Shown here piece by piece: positions 1 through 9,423 of a DNA stretch of 64,000 nucleotides (position 1 is the stretch's first letter; each line of letters begins with the position of its first letter). Where the stretch lies: NCBI GenBank assembly GCA_937885815.1, contig CALABM010000065.1, positions 1-64,000 on the forward strand, read 5' to 3'. The notes beneath the pieces are model-generated. The model did no database searches. It was not told the DNA's origin and saw only the letters and a list, made by a program, of their open reading frames with translations. The DNA comes from an uncultured Verrucomicrobiales bacterium (lineage in GTDB: Bacteria; Verrucomicrobiota; Verrucomicrobiia; Verrucomicrobiales; Akkermansiaceae). The position numbers were made by a program, and so were the translations under genes.

Positions 1-621
1 TCCGTTGTGGCTAGTTCCCGTTTCTGCTGTAATGGTGTTGCCACAATACCCACAGTACATTTTGCCACTTAATATGTAAGGGTTTTCGTGGTAAACTTCA
101 CGTTGCCTATGTTTATGTCCGTCCATAATCAAATTACACTCCTTAAAAATTCTTTTGTCAACAATAGGTGGAACAACGTCGGGATAGGTTGTCCCATCAA
201 CCGTCACAATTCCTATATTCTTTTCGTTACAAATCATACGGCAAATTCCCGTCATCGTAAACGCCTTTCCGTTTTTAGGCTTAATGCCTTGACTGTTTAA
301 TCTATCGACTATTGATTTTCCTTTTTCGCCGTTACGGTAACGATTGAAAACGTCTCTAACGATTTCCGCTTCTTCTGGGTTTACTACCCACTTTTTGTTT
401 ACGATATTATAACCGAGTAGGGTGTATCCACCAATAAAATGACCTTTAAGTAAACTTTCTTTAACGCCACGCTTTGTCTTTTGTGAAAGTTCGGCGGAGT
501 AATACTCCGCCATACTTTCTAAAACGCCTTCGATTAAAATTCCGCTTGCGTCGTCCGAAATGTTTTCCTTTGCCGATAAAACCCTAACGCCGTTTTTCTT
601 TAACTTTGCTTGTGTTTTTCG
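1..621 (-). pseudogene. Large serine recombinase fragment, N-terminus missing
   Basis: One uninterrupted minus-strand frame runs from about 621 to the window edge, with no start codon of its own. It begins in the late part of the resolvase catalytic domain (KKNGVRVLSAKENISDD, then MAEYYSAELSQKTKRG). It continues through the recombinase domain (GGYTLLGYNIVNKKWVV, IVRDVFNRYRNGEKGKSI) into the zinc ribbon (SGKMYCGYCGNTITAET), where the window ends. The N-terminal part with the catalytic serine is absent: the frame runs straight into the mutY stop codon. Base composition is much more AT-rich than the rest, and the protein style is Firmicutes-like. It may be a decayed mobile-element end or an artificial join; family assignment is firm, functional status is not. 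Confidence 0.85.
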
Positions 622-631
622 GATCGGCTGA

Positions 632-1630
632 TTATTGCTCAGCGTCGTCGAGAAAACGCTTTACAAGCTTGCGGTCCGGGCTGGCCATGGGTGTGGAAGG
701 AAGCTCAGAGAGTGGAATAAATCGCTCGTTGCTTTTGGGCGTGGCAACGTCTGCGCGGTGCAGATGGCGGGTGACTTTGTAACGCGTCACGCTGTACTTC
801 TGGTCGCACATGTGAGGGAGATTTGAAACTTCAATCTGTTCGCGGCGAGGGAGGCGGTACATTCCCTCGTGGCGTTTGCCATCGGGCTGTTTTTCCATCA
901 GGAGCCCTTGTGGGGAAAGGTGCCAGATATCCCAGTGCTCTATTGCGCTCACCTCTTTTTTGGGGAGTTTAACGGGGAGTTTTTCCGGTTCGGTGGCTGT
1001 GCAGAATTCTTGGACGGGGCAAAGTAGGCAGGTGGGGCTACCGGTTGTGCAAAGCGTTTGCCCTAGTTCCATGATGGCGGAATTGTAGGCCATTGGATTA
1101 GTGGGGTGGACAAGCTTTGCTGCCAGTTCCCAGTGCTTTTGGCGTCCTGCCGGGCTGTCGATGGGGGTAGCATCGTTAAATACTCGGGCAAATACTCTGC
1201 TCACGTTTGCGTCTACTAATGGGGCGGGGTGGTTGTATGCGAAACTAAGCAGTGCCCCCGTAGTGTAATCTCCGATGCCGGGCAGGGCTCGTATGGTTGC
1301 TTCATCGCGGGGAAAAACTCCTGCGTGCTTTTCACAAATGGCTATGGCTGCAGCACGCAGCGAGCGTACGCGGCGGTAATAGCCAAGACCTTCCCATGAA
1401 CGCAAGGCTGTTTCCTCGTCTGCCTCTGCCAGATGAGCGGGTGTGGGGAACTGATTCATCCATGCATCATATCTTGACAGTACGGTCGGGATAGTCGTCT
1501 GTTGCAGCATGATTTCACTCACCAGTATAGCCCATGGATTCGTGGTGCGGCGCCATGGATAATCTCGTCCGTGCGCAAGGAACCAATCCACTAATGCCTG
1601 CGAGAAAGCTTGATAATGCGCTGCATTCAT
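632..1630 (-). CDS. mutY: A/G-specific adenine DNA glycosylase MutY
   Basis: Base-excision repair enzyme that removes adenine opposite 8-oxoguanine. The 332-residue protein has the catalytic Glu region (SEIMLQQTTIPTVL), the helix-hairpin-helix (ALPGIGDYTTGALL) and the catalytic Asp (PLVDANVSRVFARVF). The 4Fe-4S loop has the usual C-x6-C-x2-C-x5-C spacing (CTTGSPTCLLCPVQEFC). A C-terminal NUDIX-like recognition domain follows to the end (FLDDAEQ). It starts 2 bases after the stop of the SulP gene, so the two are probably cotranscribed. The stop codon (632-634) lies about 10 bases from the boundary with the foreign recombinase fragment, but the reading frame looks complete. Confidence 0.95.
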   Translation of the reverse strand: MNAAHYQAFSQALVDWFLAHGRDYPWRRTTNPWAILVSEIMLQQTTIPTVLSRYDAWMNQFPTPAHLAEADEETALRSWEGLGYYRRVRSLRAAAIAICEKHAGVFPRDEATIRALPGIGDYTTGALLSFAYNHPAPLVDANVSRVFARVFNDATPIDSPAGRQKHWELAAKLVHPTNPMAYNSAIMELGQTLCTTGSPTCLLCPVQEFCTATEPEKLPVKLPKKEVSAIEHWDIWHLSPQGLLMEKQPDGKRHEGMYRLPRREQIEVSNLPHMCDQKYSVTRYKVTRHLHRADVATPKSNERFIPLSELPSTPMASPDRKLVKRFLDDAEQ

Positions 1631-1632
1631 CT

Positions 1633-3486
1633 TCAGGCCGGTGTGTGTGTCTCTGTGGTGTAAATCGAGATGTCCGCATTACGGGTACCGAGAAGCTTCT
1701 GTGCACGCATGAGTGCTTTACGCGTGGAGATGTTCGGATTCTTCGGTTCGTAAATGAAGATGTTGCTTTCACCTTTGCTGCGGTCACAGTCTGCCTGCAG
1801 AACCTCTAGCACACCACTTTTGCGCAGAACGCGGAACACTTGCCGCCCTGCGCCGGATACGATTAGGTGGCGGCCTTTCTCTCGCGTGAATTTAATGAGT
1901 TCTTCCAACGCACAGACGGAGGTGGCATCCAGATTGCGGGCATTCCTCATTCGAAGAACGATGACGGCGAGTGAGGAATCTTCCGCAATACGAGATACCT
2001 GTTTGCGGAAGAGATCCGCAGCGCCGAAGAAGAGGTCACCCTCCACATGGACAATGGAAATCTGAGGCAGGCGGCTAGCCTGACTGCTCACCTCCATGAG
2101 AGTGCCTTCCTTATCAAATGTGTATTCCACTAGCTCCGGCTTGGCGGCTTTTCTCAGGAAGAGGGAAACGGATATGACAACGCCCACGAAAATGGCAATA
2201 TGGAGAGGCAGTAAAAGTGATGCAATGAATGTGATGAGTAGTACTACCGCATCTCCCCTTGTGGAGCGGAAACAGATGCGCAGCAGCTTTCTATCGTATA
2301 GGGATACGGCATTAGCCAGCACAAGCGCTGCAAGTACGCTGTGTGGTATGCAGGAGATGATGGGGAAGCTGGCCAGTACAAAGGTGATACCCAAACAAAG
2401 CAGCCCGCAAATAACGCCGGAAAAACGCGTGGCAGCACCGGCTGTATAATTCAGCATGGAGCGGGTAAGTGAAGCTGAGCAGGGGAGTGATGTGGTGAAG
2501 GCTGAGCCGATATTAGCCATACCCACGGCAAATGTGTCCTGATTGAGATTTACGGGCTCTCCTGTCTTTGCTGAAAGCGTCTTGCTCATCACGGTCTGTT
2601 CCAGCGTGGAGAGGAATGCTATACCGATAACAACGGGGAAGAGTTCTGCTAGGTGACCAGAAATAGACCATACTGAGGGCGGTGTGCATGTGAGGTCACT
2701 CATAGTGAAGTCCTTGAGCATGCGAACATCCGCAAAATAACCACCGGCCCATGGCTGGCTGAGCGCCCAGTTCAGCACGCTCATGGTCAGAAGAATCACA
2801 GCAAAGGTGGGAAGGAACTTAAAATGCTTCTTGAGCGGGATGAACATCAGGAATGACAACACGCCTAACACTATCGGTTGCCATTGAACCTTATCCAGAT
2901 TATTGATAATGGCTGAGCTCATCGTGAAGAATGAGCTACCGGCGTTTACATCATTAATGCCCATCACATACCGCAGCTGAGAGGCAATAATGAGAGTAGC
3001 GGCACCTGTGATATAGCCTACAAGTACGCTGCGACTCACAAATTGCAGCATCTCCGTAGCTTTCACAAAGGCGCCTATGACGCATACCAGACCCGCCAAG
3101 AATACAATCAGCGGTACGAAAATCGCAGGCTGGCTCTGTATTGCCGGAGAGGAGGCAAGAAAGAAGCTGGCCAACATGAATGCTGTGGCATTACTTGGCC
3201 CGCTGACAGTAAGACTGCAGCGCGTGAAAAGAGGCGCAATGAATGTACCTACCGTGGCAGCCATGATGCCATATATGCTATCCAGCCCGGCCATAGCTGC
3301 GAAGGCCATGCCTTGTGGCAATCCCACCAGCGCGACATCCAGCGCGGCCTTCGTGTCGCGCCCGGCTTTAGAAAGATTGTACCCGCTAAGGGCATGGCGA
3401 GCAGGAAGAAGGTCAATCATTCCCTGTGCCAGATAGAGGCGCAGGCCCTTCCACCCGAGTTTGATACGATGTGCCAAAGCTCCCAT
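1633..3486 (-). CDS. SulP-family anion transporter with C-terminal STAS domain
   Basis: Inner-membrane anion transporter (sulfate, bicarbonate or another anion; substrate not readable from sequence), 617 residues. The N-terminal SulP signature is clear (LVGLPQGMAFAAMAGLDSIYG, then TVSGPSNATAF), followed by about a dozen hydrophobic segments. From about residue 455 a cytoplasmic STAS domain follows (ISIVHVEGDLFFGAADLF, RNLDATSVCALEELIKF). In anti-sigma antagonists the position after Asp in this loop carries the phosphorylatable Ser/Thr; here it reads LDATS. The gene lies downstream of a Ser/Thr kinase and a phosphatase on the same strand and has its own promoter in the 44-base gap. Possible regulation by that pair is inference. 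Confidence 0.9.
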   Translation of the reverse strand: MGALAHRIKLGWKGLRLYLAQGMIDLLPARHALSGYNLSKAGRDTKAALDVALVGLPQGMAFAAMAGLDSIYGIMAATVGTFIAPLFTRCSLTVSGPSNATAFMLASFFLASSPAIQSQPAIFVPLIVFLAGLVCVIGAFVKATEMLQFVSRSVLVGYITGAATLIIASQLRYVMGINDVNAGSSFFTMSSAIINNLDKVQWQPIVLGVLSFLMFIPLKKHFKFLPTFAVILLTMSVLNWALSQPWAGGYFADVRMLKDFTMSDLTCTPPSVWSISGHLAELFPVVIGIAFLSTLEQTVMSKTLSAKTGEPVNLNQDTFAVGMANIGSAFTTSLPCSASLTRSMLNYTAGAATRFSGVICGLLCLGITFVLASFPIISCIPHSVLAALVLANAVSLYDRKLLRICFRSTRGDAVVLLITFIASLLLPLHIAIFVGVVISVSLFLRKAAKPELVEYTFDKEGTLMEVSSQASRLPQISIVHVEGDLFFGAADLFRKQVSRIAEDSSLAVIVLRMRNARNLDATSVCALEELIKFTREKGRHLIVSGAGRQVFRVLRKSGVLEVLQADCDRSKGESNIFIYEPKNPNISTRKALMRAQKLLGTRNADISIYTTETHTPA

Positions 3487-3495
3487 ACAATTCTT

Positions 3496-3524
3496 ATTCT
3501 AGCACAGTATAATTTATTCTGCAA
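3496..3524 (-). promoter_or_regulatory. Promoter of the SulP transporter gene
   Basis: Minus-strand TTGCAG, 17-base spacer, TAGAAT, with 9 bases from the -10 box to the ATG at 3486. It lies in the gap after the kinase stop codon, so the SulP-mutY pair can be transcribed independently. The predicted 5' leader is only about 2-3 bases. Confidence 0.55.
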
Positions 3525-3530
3525 GTTGAA

Positions 3531-6140
3531 TTATTCTGCTTGCGTGGGTTGCGGGTCGGAAATGCTATTGAGGAGTTCACGTGCCCGTTGCTGATGTTTA
3601 TGAGCAGACGCATTATCCTGCTCTCGGCGTACTATATCAGCCAGAAGCACGATGGCTTGCTCCAGCCACATTTTGGCATCTTGTAGCTTGCCATGCGTAA
3701 TCGCATGTGCGGCAGATTCTATGAGGGCATCCGTGTAGAGAGTTTTAAGTTTCGGATTCGCAGGAGAGTCCTGCAGTAACTGCCGAACAATACTGCGGTA
3801 TTTTTCGAATTCCTCTGTAGCACGTGCGCTGCGCTGTTCATTTGTAGCATATGCGATGGCCCGCCCGCGATGTGCTCCGGCCACAATCATGGAATATTCC
3901 ACATTACCCGGAGCAGTGGCAAGCAGGCGTTCCGTTTTCTGCATGACTGTGTTACAGTACGCTTCCGCCTGATTGTAAAGATGGCGGCGCAGCATGATTT
4001 CAATCATGTAGGACATGGCTCGGCATTGCTGGAATAGATAGTCCGTGTTATTAGAATCAAGGGATTCCAGCTCTTCAGAAAGCGAGATGCTTTGCTTAAA
4101 GGCTATCATGGCGTTTTCATCATGCTCATGGCGCAGAGTATCATTGGTAGCTGCGGTGCTCATGAGCATATGCATCAAGCCACGGGCGTAAGTCTCGGTT
4201 GAAAGCCCGACTTTGAATGACAAGCGGTGAGGATGTGCGGCTGCAAGAGATGTGTATATATCATGCGCCTCATTGAGAAGAAGATTTGCTGTACTAAAAT
4301 CTTCCGCATCCATTAGAACATTCGCTTGGCTGATGAGAGCCTGCGCCAGCCCCATACGTGCATTTTCATGCCGTGGGTATTTGGCGATGAGCTCACGGAA
4401 CATACGAACCATGTTATCAATGGTCATGCTGTTCATGGAAAGATTCCCGGAGATTACTGCAAAGCGAGCTGAGTAATCCATGGCCTTACCGAGTTCACAG
4501 CGATAATCAGGATTGTCCGGCGACTGGTCGCAGAGCGAGCGCAACACATTCAGCGCTTGACTCACAAGCACTCGTGCCTGCTCGTTCATGTTACGTCTCC
4601 GGCCTACTTCTGCACGCAGCAACCAAGTACGTGCCAGTTCAAAGCGGTAGCGCTGGTCATCAGGATAAGCATCATGAAGGGACTGTAGTAGTTTGGTGGC
4701 ATTCCGGTAAGCGTCCGTGGCTGCAGCCAGTTCTCCTTGTTGAACATGTACGGAACCAAGGTTTTTCCAAGCGATTGCCAGCGCTCGCTGAAGCGTTTCA
4801 TCCTGAGCGATGGGGAGACTCTCCATGGAATTAAGGTAATTTTTGAGATTATTACCCAGCTGCTGCTGTAAAGCCGTAGAGCCCGGGATGTCTGCAAGCT
4901 CATCGTTAAAATCATAGAGCATGCCTTCAGTGAATGTGAGGCTGTTGTTATAAATTTTCATAGCCTGCTCTTTTTCTTTCAGAGCCCATATGCTCAGCGC
5001 GGCCAGAGTGACGACGATGGCCACACTGGATGTCATGAGAATACGCATACGGCGCATGAGGCCTGATGGCGGGGGGATAATACCGCTCTCCATGCTGTCA
5101 CGCCAGGCTGCTGCACTCTTCCAGCGTTCTGCCGGGTCTAAGGAAAGGGCTCGATCTATCGCTTGCAGGAAGTGGCGGCTGTAAAACTCTTCCAAATAAG
5201 GGCGCCCGGCCAAGGGTTTGTACGGGTCCGGGGAGGCGAGCACGCGCATTTCGGATTTCGGTGGGAGCAGGCGCGTGATAAGATAATAAAAGGTAGCACC
5301 CAGCGCATATATATCCGTCTGTGGGCCTATGGCTGCACTCATCTGGGCATCTGTACGGGCGGTGCTTTGCTCCGGAGCGCAGAAATCCGGGGTATAGATG
5401 TTGGTGTAAATTTTCCCTTCCTGATGCTGACGTGCGGAGCCGAAGTCCAGCAGGATGGGGCGGCCCTCTGTATTTACGAGGATGTTTTCCGGTTTAATGT
5501 CGCGGTGCACAATTCCGTGCTGCTCCATATATTCCAAGGTATAAAGCAGGGAGCGCAGAAGCTGCTTATTCTTGCGAGCCTCCATGGCCTGGCGAGTTTT
5601 ATCCAGTGTAGGTTGCTCAGGCAGCTCAAGTGATTTACCTTCCACATAGGGCATCACGTAATAAGCCGTGCCGTTTTCTTCAAAACCGGAGATAATGGGC
5701 ACTATGCCAGGATGTTCCAGCCCCATGAGCACCACGACTTCTTCCATGAACTCTGCCAGTGTGGCTTTGAATCGTTCATCAGTCTCCGGAGATATGCTGC
5801 TCACGAAGGTGCTACCCGGCATACGCATGGCCAGATTAGTTGGGATATGCTCCTTAATAACCACGATGGAACCATGAGTGCAGTGGCGGGCGCGGTAAGT
5901 AATACCGAATCCTCCCTGACCGAGTTTGGAGATAATGATATACTCGCCCACTTGTGTTTCAGGGGGGAGGGGCGCACGCTGATTATCTGCCTCCAGCGGT
6001 GCTGACGCTTGCTTCAGCGTAGGTCCTTCTACCTCCTCCGGTAAAGGACGAGGAGGAGAAACCGGTTTAGCTACACCGGGGGGAAGGATTGGGGGCGGCG
6101 GAGCGCCATGTGGCGCGGAGTTGAGAGGCGAGGGTTTCAT
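3531..6140 (-). CDS. Transmembrane Ser/Thr protein kinase with C-terminal TPR-like region
   Basis: Hanks-type protein kinase of 869 residues. A proline-rich N-terminus (about 1-60) precedes the kinase domain (about 65-350) with glycine loop GQGGFGITY, lysine VVIKEH, catalytic loop VHRDIKPEN, DFG motif LLDFGSARQ and activation-segment end FCAPEQ. All catalytic residues are present. One membrane segment follows near residues 368-388 (VAIVVTLAALSIWAL). The remaining ~480 residues form helical, TPR-like repeats outside the membrane. The ATG directly abuts the TGA of the upstream phosphatase gene, so the two are translationally coupled, and a kinase/phosphatase partnership is likely. The target is unknown; the downstream STAS transporter is a candidate. 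Confidence 0.93.
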   Translation of the reverse strand: MKPSPLNSAPHGAPPPPILPPGVAKPVSPPRPLPEEVEGPTLKQASAPLEADNQRAPLPPETQVGEYIIISKLGQGGFGITYRARHCTHGSIVVIKEHIPTNLAMRMPGSTFVSSISPETDERFKATLAEFMEEVVVLMGLEHPGIVPIISGFEENGTAYYVMPYVEGKSLELPEQPTLDKTRQAMEARKNKQLLRSLLYTLEYMEQHGIVHRDIKPENILVNTEGRPILLDFGSARQHQEGKIYTNIYTPDFCAPEQSTARTDAQMSAAIGPQTDIYALGATFYYLITRLLPPKSEMRVLASPDPYKPLAGRPYLEEFYSRHFLQAIDRALSLDPAERWKSAAAWRDSMESGIIPPPSGLMRRMRILMTSSVAIVVTLAALSIWALKEKEQAMKIYNNSLTFTEGMLYDFNDELADIPGSTALQQQLGNNLKNYLNSMESLPIAQDETLQRALAIAWKNLGSVHVQQGELAAATDAYRNATKLLQSLHDAYPDDQRYRFELARTWLLRAEVGRRRNMNEQARVLVSQALNVLRSLCDQSPDNPDYRCELGKAMDYSARFAVISGNLSMNSMTIDNMVRMFRELIAKYPRHENARMGLAQALISQANVLMDAEDFSTANLLLNEAHDIYTSLAAAHPHRLSFKVGLSTETYARGLMHMLMSTAATNDTLRHEHDENAMIAFKQSISLSEELESLDSNNTDYLFQQCRAMSYMIEIMLRRHLYNQAEAYCNTVMQKTERLLATAPGNVEYSMIVAGAHRGRAIAYATNEQRSARATEEFEKYRSIVRQLLQDSPANPKLKTLYTDALIESAAHAITHGKLQDAKMWLEQAIVLLADIVRREQDNASAHKHQQRARELLNSISDPQPTQAE

Positions 6141-8270
6141 TCAGAGAGATTTTCGCAGTTTAAGTGTGCTGCTTTCCTGTGAAGTAAGGAAGGTGATTTT
6201 ATCTAGCGGCAGTTGCGGCAAAACAATGAGAGGATTAAAGTGGGGCTGATTGTAAGTCAGGGTAAGTCTTGCCTCCTGTTCATTGCAGCGCAACTGAACA
6301 TCTACTCGGGTATCCGGCGCGAATACGTTAAGAATGGCAGTGAAGGCTGCTTGCAAATCTGTAATACTATCCGGAGCTGCAAAAACACTTTCAAGCTTTT
6401 CTTGCAGAGTTTTCTCAAATGCTACAGGTTCCCCCGCGACAAAGGTAGTGTGGTAATTGATTGTCCACTTTCCACGGTATTCAAGCGACAACATGGTAAT
6501 GTCGCTCTTCTGTTCCATGTTACCCGTGAACTGCTGGAGGGAAGCTCGAACGCCACGTATAGTATCAGCCACGGTGCTTGTTTCCCGCATAAGAGCCTCC
6601 TGAAGACGAGCCGCTCCAAAGGGGGTATACTCAGAGTCCGAGGCGTTAATCACACCTTGGGTGTAGAGGAAGAGCCTGTCGCCGGGCTGCAGAGTGAAGC
6701 GGCATTCACTATAAGCTGCTCCTGAATATGCTCCTAATACGGCGCCGGAATGCATGAAGAGCATCTCATAATTTCCGCCGACATGGCAGAGCAGCGCCTG
6801 TGGTGTGCCGGCATTTACAAAGCGAAGATCTCCGGTAGAGACGTTGAGGCGCCCGTAAAAGAGAGAAAGCTTCATGTCCGCCCCCTCGCGACAAAGAATT
6901 TTATTAGTACCCGTAACCAGCTCACGCGGAGTTGCCCCGGTATTTGCCAGCTCTCGGATGACTGAGATGGCGCGCATCATGAACAGCGCTGCGGGGATAC
7001 CAGTGTCTGACACATCTCCGAGTAAGAAGCAGATGTGCTTGTCATCCGGCATGAAGAAGTCATAAAAATCTCCGCCTACCGTTTGCGCTTGAAGACACGA
7101 GGCATAGATATCAAAATCCGTTCTGTCAGGGAAAGCCGGAAACTTGCTGGGAAGTACGTTATGCTGAATTGCCGCTGCGAGATGCAATTCTTTCATAAGG
7201 TGTTCTCTCTTCTGATCTGCATATGACTGAAGAGAATCCACCATAGCATTAATACCTGTAGAAAGTCTTGTGAACTCCGGAGTGCTTTTTTCCTCAATTC
7301 TTTCCTCCGTATACCCCTCGGTTATACGGCGAAGCCCGTTATTGATACGTCGCAAACCGCTCAGCACGTAGATGCGCAGCAGCCACCACACAATCACGAA
7401 CATGAGCAAGAACAATACCATATTGCTCAGCAGCATGTAACGCAGAGATTTGAAGCTCACCTTGCTAATTTCCTGCCACGGCATGAAGGAGACAAGGCGG
7501 ATGCCATTCTCCTCAATGGCATATGTAGCATAACTCACACCACCCGTACTCACCTCGCCTACAGAGTTCAGCGGCAGTGAGAGCAGGGTGGATGTGGGTA
7601 GATTCAGAGCACCGCGGTTCAGCAGCTGTCCATCACGGAAGGCGATGACATACTCACTCGCGCCTTGCATGACTTGCTCAATCAGAGAATCAAGTCCAAT
7701 AGCTTCACGAACTGACTGCTCATGCTGAACCGCAAAGCCCAGCTGGAGAACGCCGGGAGCATCCGGGCGAGTTACACCGGCGTATTGCAATAGTTTGCCG
7801 TCCAAGGCGCTGTTTCTGGGGCGCTGCACTAATTCATGCCCCGGTTCATTGATACAGTCTAGAAAGTAGCGGCTCTGTTCGTGGTCACCCAATCTGAAGC
7901 CTACGACATTTTTAGGAACACCTGCAATGATGGTTCCTTCCTCGTTACTGATGCAGAGCTGCGTGGCGCCGAGCTCATTACACAGGCCCTGCATGAGTTC
8001 GTAATTCTCAATAATAGTCGGATTCTGGCCAATGATTCTGGCAGCGGCTCGAGTTCGTTCCAGTGTGCTGCGGTCATTAATTTGCTCCACATGGCGCATG
8101 TTATCCTGCGTGAAGCGAATCAGTAGCATAAGGTCATAGAGGCGATTGCTCATGAGAGCCTTCGCCCGTGATTCCGCTTGTCGCTGGAACTGGAGGAATG
8201 ACAGCAGGCCAGCTACGGCAAAAGCCGAACATATCAGCACCAGCAGCCATGTGAGAAACTTCCTTTGCAT
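6141..8270 (-). CDS. Membrane sensor PP2C/SpoIIE-type phosphatase with HAMP domain
   Basis: A 709-residue signalling protein if started at the ATG at 8270, just before the first membrane helix (FLTWLLVLICSAFAVAG); a start further upstream is possible. An extracytoplasmic sensor region (about 27-285) is closed by a second helix (MVLFLLMFVIVWWLL) and a HAMP-like linker. The SpoIIE/RsbU phosphatase domain (about 365-590) keeps the metal-binding acidic motifs VGGDFYDFF and LLGDVSDTGIPAALFM. The final ~120 residues are unassigned and could be a diverged HATPase/anti-sigma-like module. The TGA is immediately followed by the kinase ATG. It probably reverses phosphorylation by that kinase or of a STAS protein. 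Confidence 0.9.
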   Translation of the reverse strand: MQRKFLTWLLVLICSAFAVAGLLSFLQFQRQAESRAKALMSNRLYDLMLLIRFTQDNMRHVEQINDRSTLERTRAAARIIGQNPTIIENYELMQGLCNELGATQLCISNEEGTIIAGVPKNVVGFRLGDHEQSRYFLDCINEPGHELVQRPRNSALDGKLLQYAGVTRPDAPGVLQLGFAVQHEQSVREAIGLDSLIEQVMQGASEYVIAFRDGQLLNRGALNLPTSTLLSLPLNSVGEVSTGGVSYATYAIEENGIRLVSFMPWQEISKVSFKSLRYMLLSNMVLFLLMFVIVWWLLRIYVLSGLRRINNGLRRITEGYTEERIEEKSTPEFTRLSTGINAMVDSLQSYADQKREHLMKELHLAAAIQHNVLPSKFPAFPDRTDFDIYASCLQAQTVGGDFYDFFMPDDKHICFLLGDVSDTGIPAALFMMRAISVIRELANTGATPRELVTGTNKILCREGADMKLSLFYGRLNVSTGDLRFVNAGTPQALLCHVGGNYEMLFMHSGAVLGAYSGAAYSECRFTLQPGDRLFLYTQGVINASDSEYTPFGAARLQEALMRETSTVADTIRGVRASLQQFTGNMEQKSDITMLSLEYRGKWTINYHTTFVAGEPVAFEKTLQEKLESVFAAPDSITDLQAAFTAILNVFAPDTRVDVQLRCNEQEARLTLTYNQPHFNPLIVLPQLPLDKITFLTSQESSTLKLRKSL

Positions 8271-8427
8271 GTATTCCCGCTCTTTCTCCGAGCATATTAC
8301 CATGATATGGGATGAATTGCAAGCATAGAATTGCACCTACGGAACTCTTGCAAGCCGCAAAATAACAAAATCAAAGTTAATGATCTCTTAAAATTAAAGA
8401 GCTAGACAGCAGGCTGAGAATGAGAAA

Positions 8428-8459
8428 GGGGAGAAGCTCGCGTATGCGTTCTTCTCCCC
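8428..8459 (-). terminator. Rho-independent terminator after the GH16 gene
   Basis: A 9-base-pair stem GGGGAGAAG/CTTCTCCCC encloses a 14-base loop with a small inner hairpin. On the minus strand it is followed by a U-rich tail (TTTCTCATTCTC). It lies 53 bases past the GH16 stop and before the phosphatase operon. Apart from this hairpin I see no gene or clean promoter in 8271-8512. Confidence 0.7.
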
Positions 8460-8512
8460 CTCGGGGTTATTTGTCTACGGCGCTGGTAGCCATGCAGGTA
8501 AAACCCATAGAC

Positions 8513-9382
8513 TTAACGTGGCTGAATCTTCGCTTCCGGCGGGGTGGAGTATACTCGCACATAGTCAATCGTCATGGCGACTCCGTCACCCAAGTCTCCT
8601 ATTTTGCCTACCCAAGTTCCTCCTAACTGCATGTCCAGCAGGAGATAATAGGGATTGTTGTCTTTATTGAAAGGCCAATTGGGGTTGTCTTCCTGAGCAC
8701 GCAGGATGAGGGTAGGCTTACCATCCATGAAGAAGGTAATAGCCTCCGGTGTCCACTCAACACCGTATGTATGGAACGCAGTCTTATCTTCCTGAGTCCT
8801 GAAGTATGCTGTGCTATTGCCGTTAGCTCCAGCGGTTGTATTGGAAACGGCTCTACCCGCTGCGTTGGTATAATGCACTGTTTGGTAAATGATGCCCTCC
8901 CAGTTCAAATGCTCCATGATATCGATTTCCCCGGTCTTGGGCCATGGTCCGACGAGTGGCATCATCCAGATAGCCGGCCATGCACCCTGTGCACAGTCAA
9001 ACTTGGCGCGAACTTCTACATATCCGTATTGGAAGTTGAATGTTTTTTTTGTAAAAATACCTCCGCAGGCGTAGGTGTCGTTAGCGCCTGTCTGGTCATT
9101 TTGACAGGTATAGTCACCATACTTACCCCAGAGGGAAACGGTACCGTCCCCGTTTACTGTCACCAAGGATTCATCCCGTGATTGATAACGCGACCAATCA
9201 ACAGACCAGTTCTTTACATAGTCAAACCTGTTCCATTTTGTCGTGTCAAGGCTTGTGCCGGAAAACTCGTCATTGAACACCATCGTCCATTCCGGATGCG
9301 TTTGTCGCCAGCCAGTATAATCATCTGCCAGAGTGGCCGGCATGGCTGTCGCTAACATCAGGCTACATAAAGTCATTTTCAT
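8513..9382 (-). CDS. Secreted GH16 beta-glucanase (laminarinase/lichenase type)
   Basis: Extracellular endo-acting glycosidase of 289 residues. A short signal peptide (MKMTLCSLMLATAMPATLA, cleaved before DDY) precedes a single GH16 domain. The catalytic E-x-D-x-x-E motif is intact in GEIDIMEHLNWEG, and the downstream beta-sandwich strand motifs (FHTYGVEWTPEAITFFMDG) are present. The likely substrate is a beta-1,3 or mixed-linkage glucan, though GH16 enzymes acting on other polymers, including host glycans, cannot be excluded. It is a single-gene unit with its own strong promoter, a ~70-base leader containing a hairpin, and a terminator. No carbohydrate-binding module or sorting domain is visible. 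Confidence 0.93.
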   Translation of the reverse strand: MKMTLCSLMLATAMPATLADDYTGWRQTHPEWTMVFNDEFSGTSLDTTKWNRFDYVKNWSVDWSRYQSRDESLVTVNGDGTVSLWGKYGDYTCQNDQTGANDTYACGGIFTKKTFNFQYGYVEVRAKFDCAQGAWPAIWMMPLVGPWPKTGEIDIMEHLNWEGIIYQTVHYTNAAGRAVSNTTAGANGNSTAYFRTQEDKTAFHTYGVEWTPEAITFFMDGKPTLILRAQEDNPNWPFNKDNNPYYLLLDMQLGGTWVGKIGDLGDGVAMTIDYVRVYSTPPEAKIQPR

Positions 9383-9423
9383 AAATGATGCGCTCGTAAG
9401 TTGTATAATGAGAGAGGAAGTAA

